11,103 bases of DNA from JAAEQG01 sp023133475 (GTDB taxonomy: Bacteria > Planctomycetota > Phycisphaerae > UBA1845). The stretch lies in assembly GCA_030631415.1 (NCBI GenBank), contig DAOVLE010000177.1, positions 1 to 11,103 of the forward strand, written 5' to 3'. The position numbers and the translations under genes were made by a program. Position 1 is the first letter of the stretch. Each line of letters starts with the position of its first letter. Shown one piece after another: positions 5,517-11,103 of this stretch. The notes beneath the pieces were generated by a model. That model was given only the letters and a program-made list of their open reading frames with translations, did no database searches and had not been told where the DNA came from.

Positions 5517-6533
5517 TCAGCGAACCACGACGATGGATTCCCTCTCGATCAGCAGGTCGAAAAGGAACTCGACATCCTCGTTGTACATCCGCACGCACCC
5601 GAGGGACATGCTTCTGCCGATGGACTCGGGCTCGATGGTGCCGTGGATTCCGTAGCGTTCCTGCCCGAGGGCGTCGCCCTCGACACCCTCGATGCCTATC
5701 CACCGTTCGCCGAGCGGGTTTTCGGGGTCGTCGGCAGCAATGATGTCGCCTCCGCGTGGTGGATAATAGGTGGGGTTGACCAGCTTGTTGCGAACCTTCC
5801 ACTTGCCGGTCGGCGTGCTGTTGTCCTCGCCCAGCCCAACCTTGAAGTGTTTGACAAAGGTTTCTTGCAGGAAGACGTCCATGTCAAAGGTTTCCAGGTT
5901 GATGAGGGCGTGAAAAGGGCCGTGCAAGACTTTGATCCGCTGCCCGGCACGAATCCGGTTCTGGTCACGGATGTTGTTGACGCGGGCCAGCAACGCCGAG
6001 GTGATCTTATGGCGTTTGGCTATTTTGCTCAGGGTCTCGCCAGGTTGAATAACGTAGGGCGACACAAATGGGTCTGAGGGGGTGATGGCTGACGAGAAGA
6101 GGGTCTGGTCCGCCAATTTGGACAGGGCAGCCCGGGTCTTGGCCCGGTCCTCCGCGGGCAAGGGCAGAACGAGTGCTTCGCTCAGTTTGGCTCGGGCGTC
6201 GATGGCGTCCCCTTGTTGTTGCGAAGCGAACCCAGCCTTCATAAGTGCCAACCCGCGGGTGTAGTCTTTTTCTTGCGGTTGAGCATTTGTGCCCGAGGCT
6301 TTTCCGCGTTCGGGGACGTGGCCATAGGGTCCGGCGGCGAGGCGGTTGTCTTCGGTTTTTTCGGAGATCAGCGGAGGCGAAATTGTCGCATCGCCAGTGA
6401 GCGCAGCGTCTCCGGGGGCATCGTGAATCGGTTTCCAGAAGACGGTATAGTAAGTCCCCGCCCCCCCGACAACAAACACCAGAGTCAACAACGTATAGAA
6501 CCGATTCCGTCTACTTCTACGACGTCTAACCAC
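5517..6533 (-). CDS. Membrane-anchored L,D-transpeptidase (YkuD) with LysM domain
   Basis: The protein has 338 residues from a GTG at 6533, preceded by AAGGAGG (6541-6547) at 7 bases. An Arg-rich start (VVRRRRSRRNRF) and one hydrophobic helix (about 11-33) anchor it with the rest outside. A low-complexity linker (about 35-90) and a helical stretch (about 90-145) follow. A LysM peptidoglycan-binding domain (about 160-204) starts YVIQPGETLSKIAKRH. The YkuD catalytic domain (about 207-338) has the signature YGIHGT ... SMSLGCVRM with nucleophile C313 and H297. Such enzymes make 3-3 peptidoglycan cross-links or attach proteins to the wall. It is therefore evidence of a peptidoglycan wall in this organism, if active. 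A longer open frame to 6851 is rejected because it translates AT-rich heptamers and 24-bp repeats. It is divergent from nth. Confidence 0.93.
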   Translation of the reverse strand: MVRRRRSRRNRFYTLLTLVFVVGGAGTYYTVFWKPIHDAPGDAALTGDATISPPLISEKTEDNRLAAGPYGHVPERGKASGTNAQPQEKDYTRGLALMKAGFASQQQGDAIDARAKLSEALVLPLPAEDRAKTRAALSKLADQTLFSSAITPSDPFVSPYVIQPGETLSKIAKRHKITSALLARVNNIRDQNRIRAGQRIKVLHGPFHALINLETFDMDVFLQETFVKHFKVGLGEDNSTPTGKWKVRNKLVNPTYYPPRGGDIIAADDPENPLGERWIGIEGVEGDALGQERYGIHGTIEPESIGRSMSLGCVRMYNEDVEFLFDLLIERESIVVVR

Positions 6534-6561
6534 AGCGTCGCCTCCTTCTCTGAGAACCGCT

Positions 6562-6589
6562 AGTATATATGGGAAATGGAAAATGGAAA
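6562..6589 (-). promoter_or_regulatory. Promoter candidate for the L,D-transpeptidase gene, -35 inside a heptamer tract
   Basis: On the minus strand TTTCCA (6584-6589, 4/6) lies in the GGAAAAT heptamers. It is followed after 16 bases by TATACT (6562-6567, 5/6). A start near 6555 gives a leader of about 22 bases that includes the AAGGAGG site. Confidence 0.45.
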
Positions 6590-6607
6590 ATGAAAAATGG
6601 AAAATGA
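6572..6607. repeat. Heptamer tandem repeat GGAAAAT x about 5
   Basis: The units are GGAAAT, GGAAAAT, GGAAAAT, GAAAAAT, GGAAAAT and GA. Its reverse complement is the tract at 6794-6828; over 28 bases (6578-6605 against 6794-6821) the two pair with one mismatch. Confidence 0.9.
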
Positions 6608-6638
6608 ACAACAACGACAACCTCCACGGCGCTGGAGT

Positions 6639-6711
6639 GTTTAGCGGCGACAAGTCCGCAACGTTTAGCGGCGACAAGTCCTCAGCGTTTAGCGGCGACC
6701 CGAAGGGGAGC
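6639..6711. repeat. Tandem 24-bp repeat x3 (core GTTTAGCGGCGAC)
   Basis: The 13-bp core GTTTAGCGGCGAC occurs at 6639, 6663 and 6687, exactly 24 bases apart. The first two cores are followed by AAGTCCGCAAC or AAGTCCTCAGC, and the third by CCGAAGGGGAGC. The third unit is nearly identical to 2764-2787. It lies in the divergent spacer between the transpeptidase gene and nth, between the two mutually inverted heptamer tracts. Confidence 0.9.
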
Positions 6712-6780
6712 GTGTAGTAGAGGAGCGTGAAAAACGGAGATGACAACATGGAGAACTGGGGAACGAAAAAACTGGAAACG

Positions 6781-6809
6781 TTGCCAAGTCGGCATTTTCC
6801 ATTTTTAAT
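6781..6809 (+). promoter_or_regulatory. Promoter candidate for nth, -10 inside a heptamer tract
   Basis: TTGCCA (6781-6786, 5/6) is followed after 17 bases by TTTAAT (6804-6809, 5/6). The -10 spans the junction of two heptamer units. The start would be near 6816, leaving a leader of about 29 bases before the nth ATG, with GGGGA at 6833-6837 as ribosome-binding site. Confidence 0.5.
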
Positions 6810-6828
6810 TTTCCATTTTCCATTTTCT
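6794..6828. repeat. Heptamer tandem repeat ATTTTCC x5
   Basis: The units are ATTTTCC, ATTTTTA, ATTTTCC, ATTTTCC and ATTTTCT without gaps. It ends 16 bases before the nth start codon. It is the inverted partner of 6572-6607. Confidence 0.9.
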
Positions 6829-6844
6829 ACCGTGGGGATGAGTA

Positions 6845-7531
6845 ATGGCAATGGTAACCACTAACGAGTCTCTCCAGGAGCGCAAGAAGCGTAGCAGACG
6901 TGTCCTGGGCAAGCTGCGCAAGACTTACGGGGAGGTGAGCTGTGCTCTGCATCACCAGGACGCACTTCAGTTGCTGGTGGCTACCATTCTCTCCGCCCAA
7001 TCCACTGATAAAAACGTGAACAAGATAACACCAGCCCTGTTCGAGGAATACAAGACGGCTGAGGACTACGCCAACGCCGAGCGCTCGGTGCTGGAACAGC
7101 GAATTCACTCCACTGGTTTCTTCCGGCAGAAGTGCAAATTTATCCAGGGGGCCTGCCGCATAATTGTGGAACATTATGGCGGGCAGGTTCCAGAGACCAT
7201 GGACGATCTGGTGCGGCTGCCGGGTGTGGCTCGCAAGACTGCCAACGTGGTTTTGGGCACCTGGTTTGGGCACAACGAGGGGATTGTAGTGGACACCCAC
7301 GTGGGGCGGTTGGCCTGGCGAATGGCACTCACCTGGAGAAGCAAGGATTCCAAGGGCGCAGTCAAGATCGAAACCGATCTCATGGAACTGCTGCCGCGCA
7401 AGGATTGGGCCTACTTCGCCCATGCCATGATTCACCACGGGCGCCTGGTGTGCTTGGCCCGCAAGCCCAAGTGCGAGCAGTGCGCCTTGGCTAAATGGTG
7501 CCCGTCTGCCGGGATGTTCGAGTCATCGTAG
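6845..7531 (+). CDS. nth: Endonuclease III (DNA glycosylase/AP lyase)
   Basis: This base-excision repair enzyme removes oxidised pyrimidines and cleaves the abasic site. The protein has 228 residues. The helix-hairpin-helix LVRLPGVARKTANVVL (about 122-137) carries the lysine nucleophile K131. The catalytic aspartate is D150 in VVDTHVGRLAWRM. The C-terminal iron-sulfur loop has four cysteines, C203, C210, C213 and C219, spaced C-X6-C-X2-C-X5-C as in the [4Fe-4S] class. The upstream LLVATILSAQSTDKNVNK matches the family's helical core. The ATG at 6845 is supported by GGGGA 7 bases upstream; a second in-frame ATG at 6851 is possible. The TAG stop (7529-7531) is the TAG of the GTAGGG palindrome, so the repeat abuts the gene with no spacer. 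It is a complete gene, divergent from the L,D-transpeptidase gene. Confidence 0.96.
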   Translation: MAMVTTNESLQERKKRSRRVLGKLRKTYGEVSCALHHQDALQLLVATILSAQSTDKNVNKITPALFEEYKTAEDYANAERSVLEQRIHSTGFFRQKCKFIQGACRIIVEHYGGQVPETMDDLVRLPGVARKTANVVLGTWFGHNEGIVVDTHVGRLAWRMALTWRSKDSKGAVKIETDLMELLPRKDWAYFAHAMIHHGRLVCLARKPKCEQCALAKWCPSAGMFESS

Positions 7532-7585
7532 GGCGGGTTTTACCCGCCTTCTTGGCATGGTGCGGCGGGTGAAACCCGCCCTACA
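7528..7585 (+). repeat. 58-bp GTAGGG double palindrome, copy 3, overlapping the nth stop codon
   Basis: The arms are GGCGGGTTTTACCCGCC and GGCGGGTGAAACCCGCC around TTCTTGGCATGGTGC. Differences from the other copies in one arm are matched in the other (TTTT opposite GAAA), so pairing between the arms is kept. That compensating change argues that the folded form matters, or that a palindrome-copying process made the copies. Confidence 0.92.
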
Positions 7586-7633
7586 ACTGTGGTTACGCCG
7601 TTTTCTCAGTTTTTCACGCTCCATTTTTTATGA

Positions 7634-7658
7634 ACGCAGAGACGCAGAGACCGCAGAG
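7634..7658. repeat. ACGCAGAG short tandem repeat x3
   Basis: ACGCAGAG, ACGCAGAG and ACCGCAGAG occur in a row, followed by AAGAAAGGAG. Similar strings occur in spacers of many environmental bacteria, from memory. No function is claimed. Confidence 0.7.
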
Positions 7659-7699
7659 AAGAAAGGAGTACACCCAACGACAATGTTTCCCATCCCCAC

Positions 7700-7734
7700 A
7701 TTTTCCATTTTTAATTTTTAATTTTTAATTTTTA
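7700..7734. repeat. Heptamer tandem repeat ATTTTCC + ATTTTTA x4
   Basis: One ATTTTCC unit is followed by four ATTTTTA units. Each ATTTTTA junction creates a TTTAAT -10-like hexamer every 7 bases; with TTCCCA at 7687-7692, the first one (7710-7715) has 17-base spacing. This is a weaker alternative promoter than 7788-7815. Confidence 0.85.
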
Positions 7735-7787
7735 ATTAGATGCGATTGCCCTGACCACCCCACCCCGTGGAGTGTCGGAGTTTGTGC

Positions 7788-7815
7788 TTGACTTGCGGGG
7801 GGCTGGTGTCACAAT
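7788..7815 (+). promoter_or_regulatory. Promoter candidate for the radical SAM gene
   Basis: TTGACT (7788-7793, 5/6) is followed after 16 bases by CACAAT (7810-7815, 4/6). The start would be near 7822, giving a leader of about 90 bases. Confidence 0.4.
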
Positions 7816-7912
7816 GCGAGCGGGGGGGTTATTCACGCGATACAGGTCCGTCTGAAAAACTCGGTTCATCCGATTGGAGGTTTTGCCTGGTTTCAGTGTG
7901 AGGGACAAACCC

Positions 7913-9451
7913 ATGCATGTCGTTCTGGTGTCCACCTGTGCCTATCCCGTCGCGTTGGGGCTTCGCTATGTCTCGTCCTTTCTGAAGCGGGCGGGCCACA
8001 AGGTTACAGTTGTATTCATGGGGTCCAGGCATGACACCGGTGAAGCGGGTTTTTCGCAGTCGTTGCTCGATGATTTCGTCGACCGGGCCCGCGAGGCTGA
8101 CGTGATCGGCATGAGCCTGATAACCAACTCCTTTAACCGGTCGTGCGTCTTGACCGAATCAATCCGCAAGGCAGGCGTCAAGGCTCCCATTGTTTGGGGG
8201 GGGGCGCACCCGACGGTGGCTCCGCGTGAGTCGGCCCAGGTGGCGGATTACGTCTGCATCGGGGAAGGCGAAAAAGCCATGCTCGAATTTGTGGAAATGC
8301 TGGAGGGCGGTCGCGACCCCGCCCAGGCCCACAACTTCGCCTACCTGCGAAACGACCAATTGGTGCGGAATCCACTATATCCACTGAGCAACGACCTGGA
8401 TACATATCCGTTCCCGGATTACGACTTGCAAGATCACTGGATTGCCGCCAAAGACCGGCTGGTGCCGGTGAAGCCTGAATTGCTACGTGGTGCATTACGC
8501 CGCTATCGCATGTCCTCGACGCGGGGATGCCCCTATTCGTGCTCGTTCTGCAACAATGCCACCCAAATGCGCATCTACCGCGAAGCCGGTCAAGTGGAAT
8601 GGTGGGTCAGAAAGCGATCTGCCGCGAGCATCATCGCGGAGATCGAGAGCATTCGCAGCCGCTTCCCCAAAATGGAGGCGGTCAACCTCATCGACGACCT
8701 TTTCCTTATCCGCAGCGAGGAAGAAGTGGAGGAGTTCGTCGAGGCCTACGAGAAACGGGTCAATCTCCCTTTAGAGTTGGACGCTTTTCCCAATATCATC
8801 ACCGAGCGGAAGATCGCCTTGTTGTCGCGCCTGCCCATTGCACTGATCAGTATGGGGATTCAGAGCGGTTCGCAGGGCACGCTTCGCGATTTGTACAACC
8901 GCCCGACCAGGATCGATACCATTGCTCGGGCTATCCGGATTCTGTCCAGCCGCCATATGCAGGCGGAGTACCACTATCTGGTTGCCAACCCGTTCGAATC
9001 CGAGCAGAGCATGCAAGAGACGTTGCGTTTCGTTGCGGACCATCATCGTGGCCCAGCCAAGATTCGCATCTTCCCATTGCAGTTTTACCCCGGCAGTGCC
9101 ATGTACGACCGAGCCAGGCGGGAAGGAGTGATCGGCGAGCATCACGAGGAGGCCTACAAACTCACTTATACCGGGAAAAAGCACATCAGGCAGGCCTCTT
9201 ATCTGGAGATATGGTTACGGGTCGCACTTGCTCTGCGAGGTGTCGGCACGCCTTCCCGGTTGGTTCACCAGGTTATCGACTTTGCATTGTATCCGCCGGT
9301 GCGGGAACTTCTGGACAAGCCGTGGTTTGCCCCAGCCGGCTTCGTCGCCTATCGCGTCGGGCGCGTGCTTTACAAGAACCTGCTGTACCGCCCGTTCATA
9401 AAGCCGGTGGCCAAACTGCGTGCTCGACGGCGACGCTCGGTTAACCAGTAG
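7913..9451 (+). CDS. B12-binding-type radical SAM enzyme, substrate unknown
   Basis: The protein has 512 residues from the ATG at 7913, with GAGGG 8 bases upstream; GTG at 7898 and TTG at 7874 are in-frame alternatives. Residues about 1-130 look like a cobalamin-binding Rossmann domain (HVVLVSTCAYP, GLRYVSSFLKRAGHKV, DVIGMSLIT, PIVWGGAHPT, DYVCIGEGE). I see no DxHxxG ligand motif, which is absent in many such proteins. The radical SAM domain (about 200-420) has TRGCPYSCSFCNN with the [4Fe-4S] ligands C206, C210 and C213, and later GIQSGS (315-320). The C-terminal ~90 residues are basic and partly hydrophobic (about 430-500). The family includes methyltransferases, ring-forming enzymes and lipid-modifying enzymes such as hopanoid methylases; nothing here identifies the substrate. 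It has no biosynthetic neighbours. The TAG stop is the TAG of a GTAGGG palindrome. Confidence 0.93.
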   Translation: MHVVLVSTCAYPVALGLRYVSSFLKRAGHKVTVVFMGSRHDTGEAGFSQSLLDDFVDRAREADVIGMSLITNSFNRSCVLTESIRKAGVKAPIVWGGAHPTVAPRESAQVADYVCIGEGEKAMLEFVEMLEGGRDPAQAHNFAYLRNDQLVRNPLYPLSNDLDTYPFPDYDLQDHWIAAKDRLVPVKPELLRGALRRYRMSSTRGCPYSCSFCNNATQMRIYREAGQVEWWVRKRSAASIIAEIESIRSRFPKMEAVNLIDDLFLIRSEEEVEEFVEAYEKRVNLPLELDAFPNIITERKIALLSRLPIALISMGIQSGSQGTLRDLYNRPTRIDTIARAIRILSSRHMQAEYHYLVANPFESEQSMQETLRFVADHHRGPAKIRIFPLQFYPGSAMYDRARREGVIGEHHEEAYKLTYTGKKHIRQASYLEIWLRVALALRGVGTPSRLVHQVIDFALYPPVRELLDKPWFAPAGFVAYRVGRVLYKNLLYRPFIKPVAKLRARRRRSVNQ

Positions 9452-9505
9452 GGCGGGTTCTACCCGCCTTCTTGGCATGACGCAGCGGGTGGAACCCGCC
9501 CTACA
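9448..9505 (+). repeat. 58-bp GTAGGG double palindrome, copy 4, filling a convergent gene gap
   Basis: The arms are GGCGGGTTCTACCCGCC and AGCGGGTGGAACCCGCC around TTCTTGGCATGACGC. It begins one base before the TAG stop of the radical SAM gene and ends one base before the TGA stop of the facing gene (9506-9508). It is therefore the whole intergenic region. With no U-tract it is not a textbook terminator, but a stable stem readable from both strands fits a two-way terminator or RNA 3'-end stabiliser (inference). Confidence 0.92.
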
Positions 9506-10870
9506 TCAATAGTGCACCACGCGCACCGGCCCCAGGGCAATCTCGCCGCCCCAAATCTCAGAGACCCACATGGACTCCCGCGCAACTTGGGGGTCATCGC
9601 GCAGAATGACCATTGCCTCGGTGGCGTTGACGGGCGTTTCAGATTCGAAACTGAGCCGCCGCTCCATACAAAAGTACTTTTCGCACAACACGGTGCCGAG
9701 GCGTATGTCTCCGTCGGCGGTTCGCAGGATCACCTCGACAGCCACATCCACCGGGAGAGATACTTGCCCCACAAAGACCAGAGATACCGAATCCCGCCCC
9801 TGTGGATTGCCGGCGTGCGAAACATAAATCAGTTCGAGCTCCATGGCGTATCTAACTTGCTCATCCAGCTCCAGGTCAATGAGGAACAGGATGCGGCTGG
9901 GGTCGAACGCGGGCAGAACCTTCAGGTCGGCAGTTACCGTTTTCTCGAAACATAAAACGGGCTTGGAGCCCCCCTGATGAGAGTACTCACCCGGCGCATA
10001 TAACTCGTATTGGCCTCGATACTGAAAAGTGTAGTTTCCCGGCTCGAGAGGTATCCGTGGGACAAACGAGCCATGGGACGAATTACTCCTCACGGAGACC
10101 CACCATGGGCGGCCGCTGAGCCAATCCGGCAGGCAGACTGGAAAGGTCTCTCCCCCGATCGACACCTCGGCATCCACCAGCAACAGGTCGCAAAAGCGCG
10201 AGTATTTGTGGGAAAGCGGTAGTTGCAGGCGATCTCCACTACGCACACTCAGCGGGACTGGCTGGAATTTCGGCTGCACGTACTTCTCAACCAGCCGATA
10301 AAAACGTCTCCGTTGCTCTTGTGTGAACACGCCCTCTTTGTTCCAACGGTCGAGCAAGCCGAACCAGCGATTCCGATTGATGGGCGTCGAACCCGTTGTC
10401 TGTGCACTAAAAGCCACTTCAATGAACCGGTTTCTCCCGCTATCAGACAGTTTCCCTTCTCGATCACGCCGGATCAATTCATAGAAGCTCAGCCTGTCCC
10501 CTTCCTGGAGCCGGTTGACCAGCCATCCAGGCGGATAGTGCCTTCGTGGGCTGATCATGCGTATGTACTGGTATGCCACGGCGCCGAACATCCAGGCGCA
10601 GAGCAGAAGCGGCAAGAGGCTGCCGAGCACTACCCGCCAGCGCGGACGATAGGCACCGTGGACAACACTATTGACGGAGGCAACCGACCCACATTCCGGG
10701 CAGCGCCCCGAGGTGAGCCCCGTCAGGTTATAAGAGCATCTCTTGCAATGTGGTTCATTACCTTCTCGTCGGCCTCTGAGACCGGAGATGAGAATCGCCG
10801 ACCCCCCGACGGCAACCAACCCAAGTGGCAGCAAATTGGCAATCGAGCCGACGCCCAACATGGTATTCAT
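9506..10870 (-). CDS. Zinc-ribbon membrane protein of unknown function (planctomycete type)
   Basis: The protein has 454 residues from the ATG at 10870; the ATG at 10861, with GGGGA 9-10 bases upstream, is an equally good start. A hydrophobic segment (about 10-31) is followed by a short zinc ribbon, CKRCSYNLTGLTSGRCPECG, with C42, C45, C57 and C60 as the likely zinc ligands. A second hydrophobic segment follows (about 79-100). The ribbon would then sit between the two helices. The remaining ~350 residues are soluble, beta-rich in appearance (EPGNYTFQYRGQYELY, ADLKVLPAF) and without a motif I recognise. CxxC-Y-N-L-x-G ... CPECG beside membrane helices is frequent in planctomycete proteins (from memory) and is a main reason for the lineage guess. 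It is convergent with the radical SAM gene, the gap being one palindromic repeat. Upstream, TATAAG on the minus strand near 10937-10942 may be a -10 box, without a good -35. Confidence 0.85.
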   Translation of the reverse strand: MNTMLGVGSIANLLPLGLVAVGGSAILISGLRGRREGNEPHCKRCSYNLTGLTSGRCPECGSVASVNSVVHGAYRPRWRVVLGSLLPLLLCAWMFGAVAYQYIRMISPRRHYPPGWLVNRLQEGDRLSFYELIRRDREGKLSDSGRNRFIEVAFSAQTTGSTPINRNRWFGLLDRWNKEGVFTQEQRRRFYRLVEKYVQPKFQPVPLSVRSGDRLQLPLSHKYSRFCDLLLVDAEVSIGGETFPVCLPDWLSGRPWWVSVRSNSSHGSFVPRIPLEPGNYTFQYRGQYELYAPGEYSHQGGSKPVLCFEKTVTADLKVLPAFDPSRILFLIDLELDEQVRYAMELELIYVSHAGNPQGRDSVSLVFVGQVSLPVDVAVEVILRTADGDIRLGTVLCEKYFCMERRLSFESETPVNATEAMVILRDDPQVARESMWVSEIWGGEIALGPVRVVHY

Positions 10871-11007
10871 CCCCGGTGGTGGGTGCCCGCCCGCTACGAG
10901 TTTTTTGACGACCCATAACGTGGTGGGCTACCTACTTATATATAGGCTGGTTTATGGGAGCAGTCTACCATCGGCAAGTTACAGAGCGCTGGACCACTAA
11001 CCGCGAG
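10871..11007. other. Spacer upstream of the zinc-ribbon membrane protein
   Basis: No gene is supported. An AT-rich stretch TTATATATA (about 10937-10945) gives a minus-strand TATAAG that could be a -10 element. I find no well-placed -35 partner, so a promoter here is only suggested. Confidence 0.3.
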
Positions 11008-11089
11008 AATCCGATCAGTACCGCGACCGTAAGGGAGCGGCCCTACCTGGATTGGCCTCTCCCTTACGGTCGCGGTACTGATTGGGATT
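11008..11089. repeat. Long perfect hairpin (24-bp stem)
   Basis: Bases 11014-11037 pair perfectly with 11059-11082 (24 bp; the left arm ends ACCGCGACCGTAAGGGAG). The stem is extended outward by AATCC/GGATT (11008-11012 with 11085-11089) across a small mismatch, and inward by GGCC/GGCC. The loop is 21 bases. From memory, ACCGCGACCGTAAGGGAG hairpins recur in planctomycete genomes, so this is probably another interspersed palindrome. It could also end transcripts coming from beyond the window. There is no U-tract. Confidence 0.88.
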
Positions 11090-11103
11090 GCGGCTGAAGG
11101 CCG

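Larger units (their letters stand above)
7586..7912. other. Spacer upstream of the radical SAM gene
   Basis: No gene is supported. In order it holds an ACGCAGAG tandem stretch (7634-7658), an ATTTTTA heptamer tract (7700-7734), a promoter candidate (7788-7815), a run of seven G at about 7822-7828 and the GAGGG ribosome-binding site of the next gene (7900-7904). Confidence 0.6.

Noticed and set aside
4468..5655. A 395-residue plus-strand open frame.
   Set aside because: It runs through two palindromic repeats and is antisense to the membrane protein and part of the transpeptidase; it has no domain motif.
5265..6077. A 270-residue plus-strand open frame starting in the palindromic element.
   Set aside because: It is antisense to the YkuD and LysM coding region, which is well supported by motifs.
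5517..6851. A longer form of the L,D-transpeptidase starting at 6851 (444 residues).
   Set aside because: The extra 106 residues translate the heptamer tracts and the 24-bp repeats (FIFHFSFSIFHF-like strings). The GTG at 6533 has a strong AAGGAGG site and is followed directly by the basic stretch and membrane helix.
8527..9444. A 305-residue open frame on the same strand as the radical SAM gene.
   Set aside because: It is an out-of-frame shadow of the radical SAM gene, with composition rich in Pro, Arg, Gln and Ser and without motifs.
2639..9505. CRISPR array made of the GTAGGG repeats.
   Set aside because: The copies are kilobases apart, in both orientations and at gene ends. There is no regular spacer series and no cas gene.
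9448..9505. A textbook rho-independent terminator.
   Set aside because: The stems are strong but no run of U follows on either strand. A terminator role remains possible but is not called as such.

Overview
The window looks like a piece of a planctomycete-type bacterial genome with GC-rich coding DNA and AT-rich or palindromic spacers. The lineage is inferred from three things. The membrane protein at the right end carries a CxxC-Y-N-L-x-G ... CPECG zinc ribbon of the kind that recurs in planctomycete proteins. GreA has a very long N-terminal extension, as in chlamydiae and related PVC bacteria. The spacers are packed with short palindromic and tandem repeats of a style common in planctomycetes. 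No database search was possible, so lineage is inference.

Eight protein genes are supported. From left to right they are: an extended transcript-cleavage factor GreA (minus strand, 212-2443); a membrane-anchored transglutaminase-like protein (plus, 2792-3604); a small protein that resembles a macro-domain-like family (minus, 3660-4175); a three-helix membrane protein of unknown role (minus, 4651-5214); a membrane-anchored LysM plus L,D-transpeptidase (YkuD) protein (minus, 5517-6533); endonuclease III (plus, 6845-7531); a B12-binding-type radical SAM enzyme (plus, 7913-9451); and a zinc-ribbon membrane protein (minus, 9506-10870). The genes mostly look like individually transcribed housekeeping or envelope genes. 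I see no defence operon, prophage, transposase, CRISPR array, tRNA or rRNA gene. The only plausible same-strand pair is the transpeptidase and the membrane protein downstream of it, and a 207-bp palindromic element separates them.

The unusual content is between the genes. A 58-bp double palindrome beginning GTAGGG occurs in four full copies and one truncated copy. In three cases the TAG of its first bases is the stop codon of the gene before it, and one copy exactly fills the gap between two convergent genes. Two further copies, each with its neighbouring purine-rich tract, form an 81-bp inverted repeat (79/81 identical) around the transglutaminase-like and macro-like genes.

Five tracts of 7-bp tandem repeats with different sequences (AATTGAG, GGACTTT, GGAAAAT, ATTTTCC, ATTTTTA) lie at gene ends or in upstream spacers. 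Two of them overlap the best promoter candidates of the divergent transpeptidase and endonuclease III genes and form a 28-bp inverted repeat with each other. A 24-bp unit repeated three times in that same spacer recurs as the ribosome-binding region of the transglutaminase-like gene. A 24-bp perfect stem hairpin lies at the right edge. These repeats are the part of the window most worth following up.
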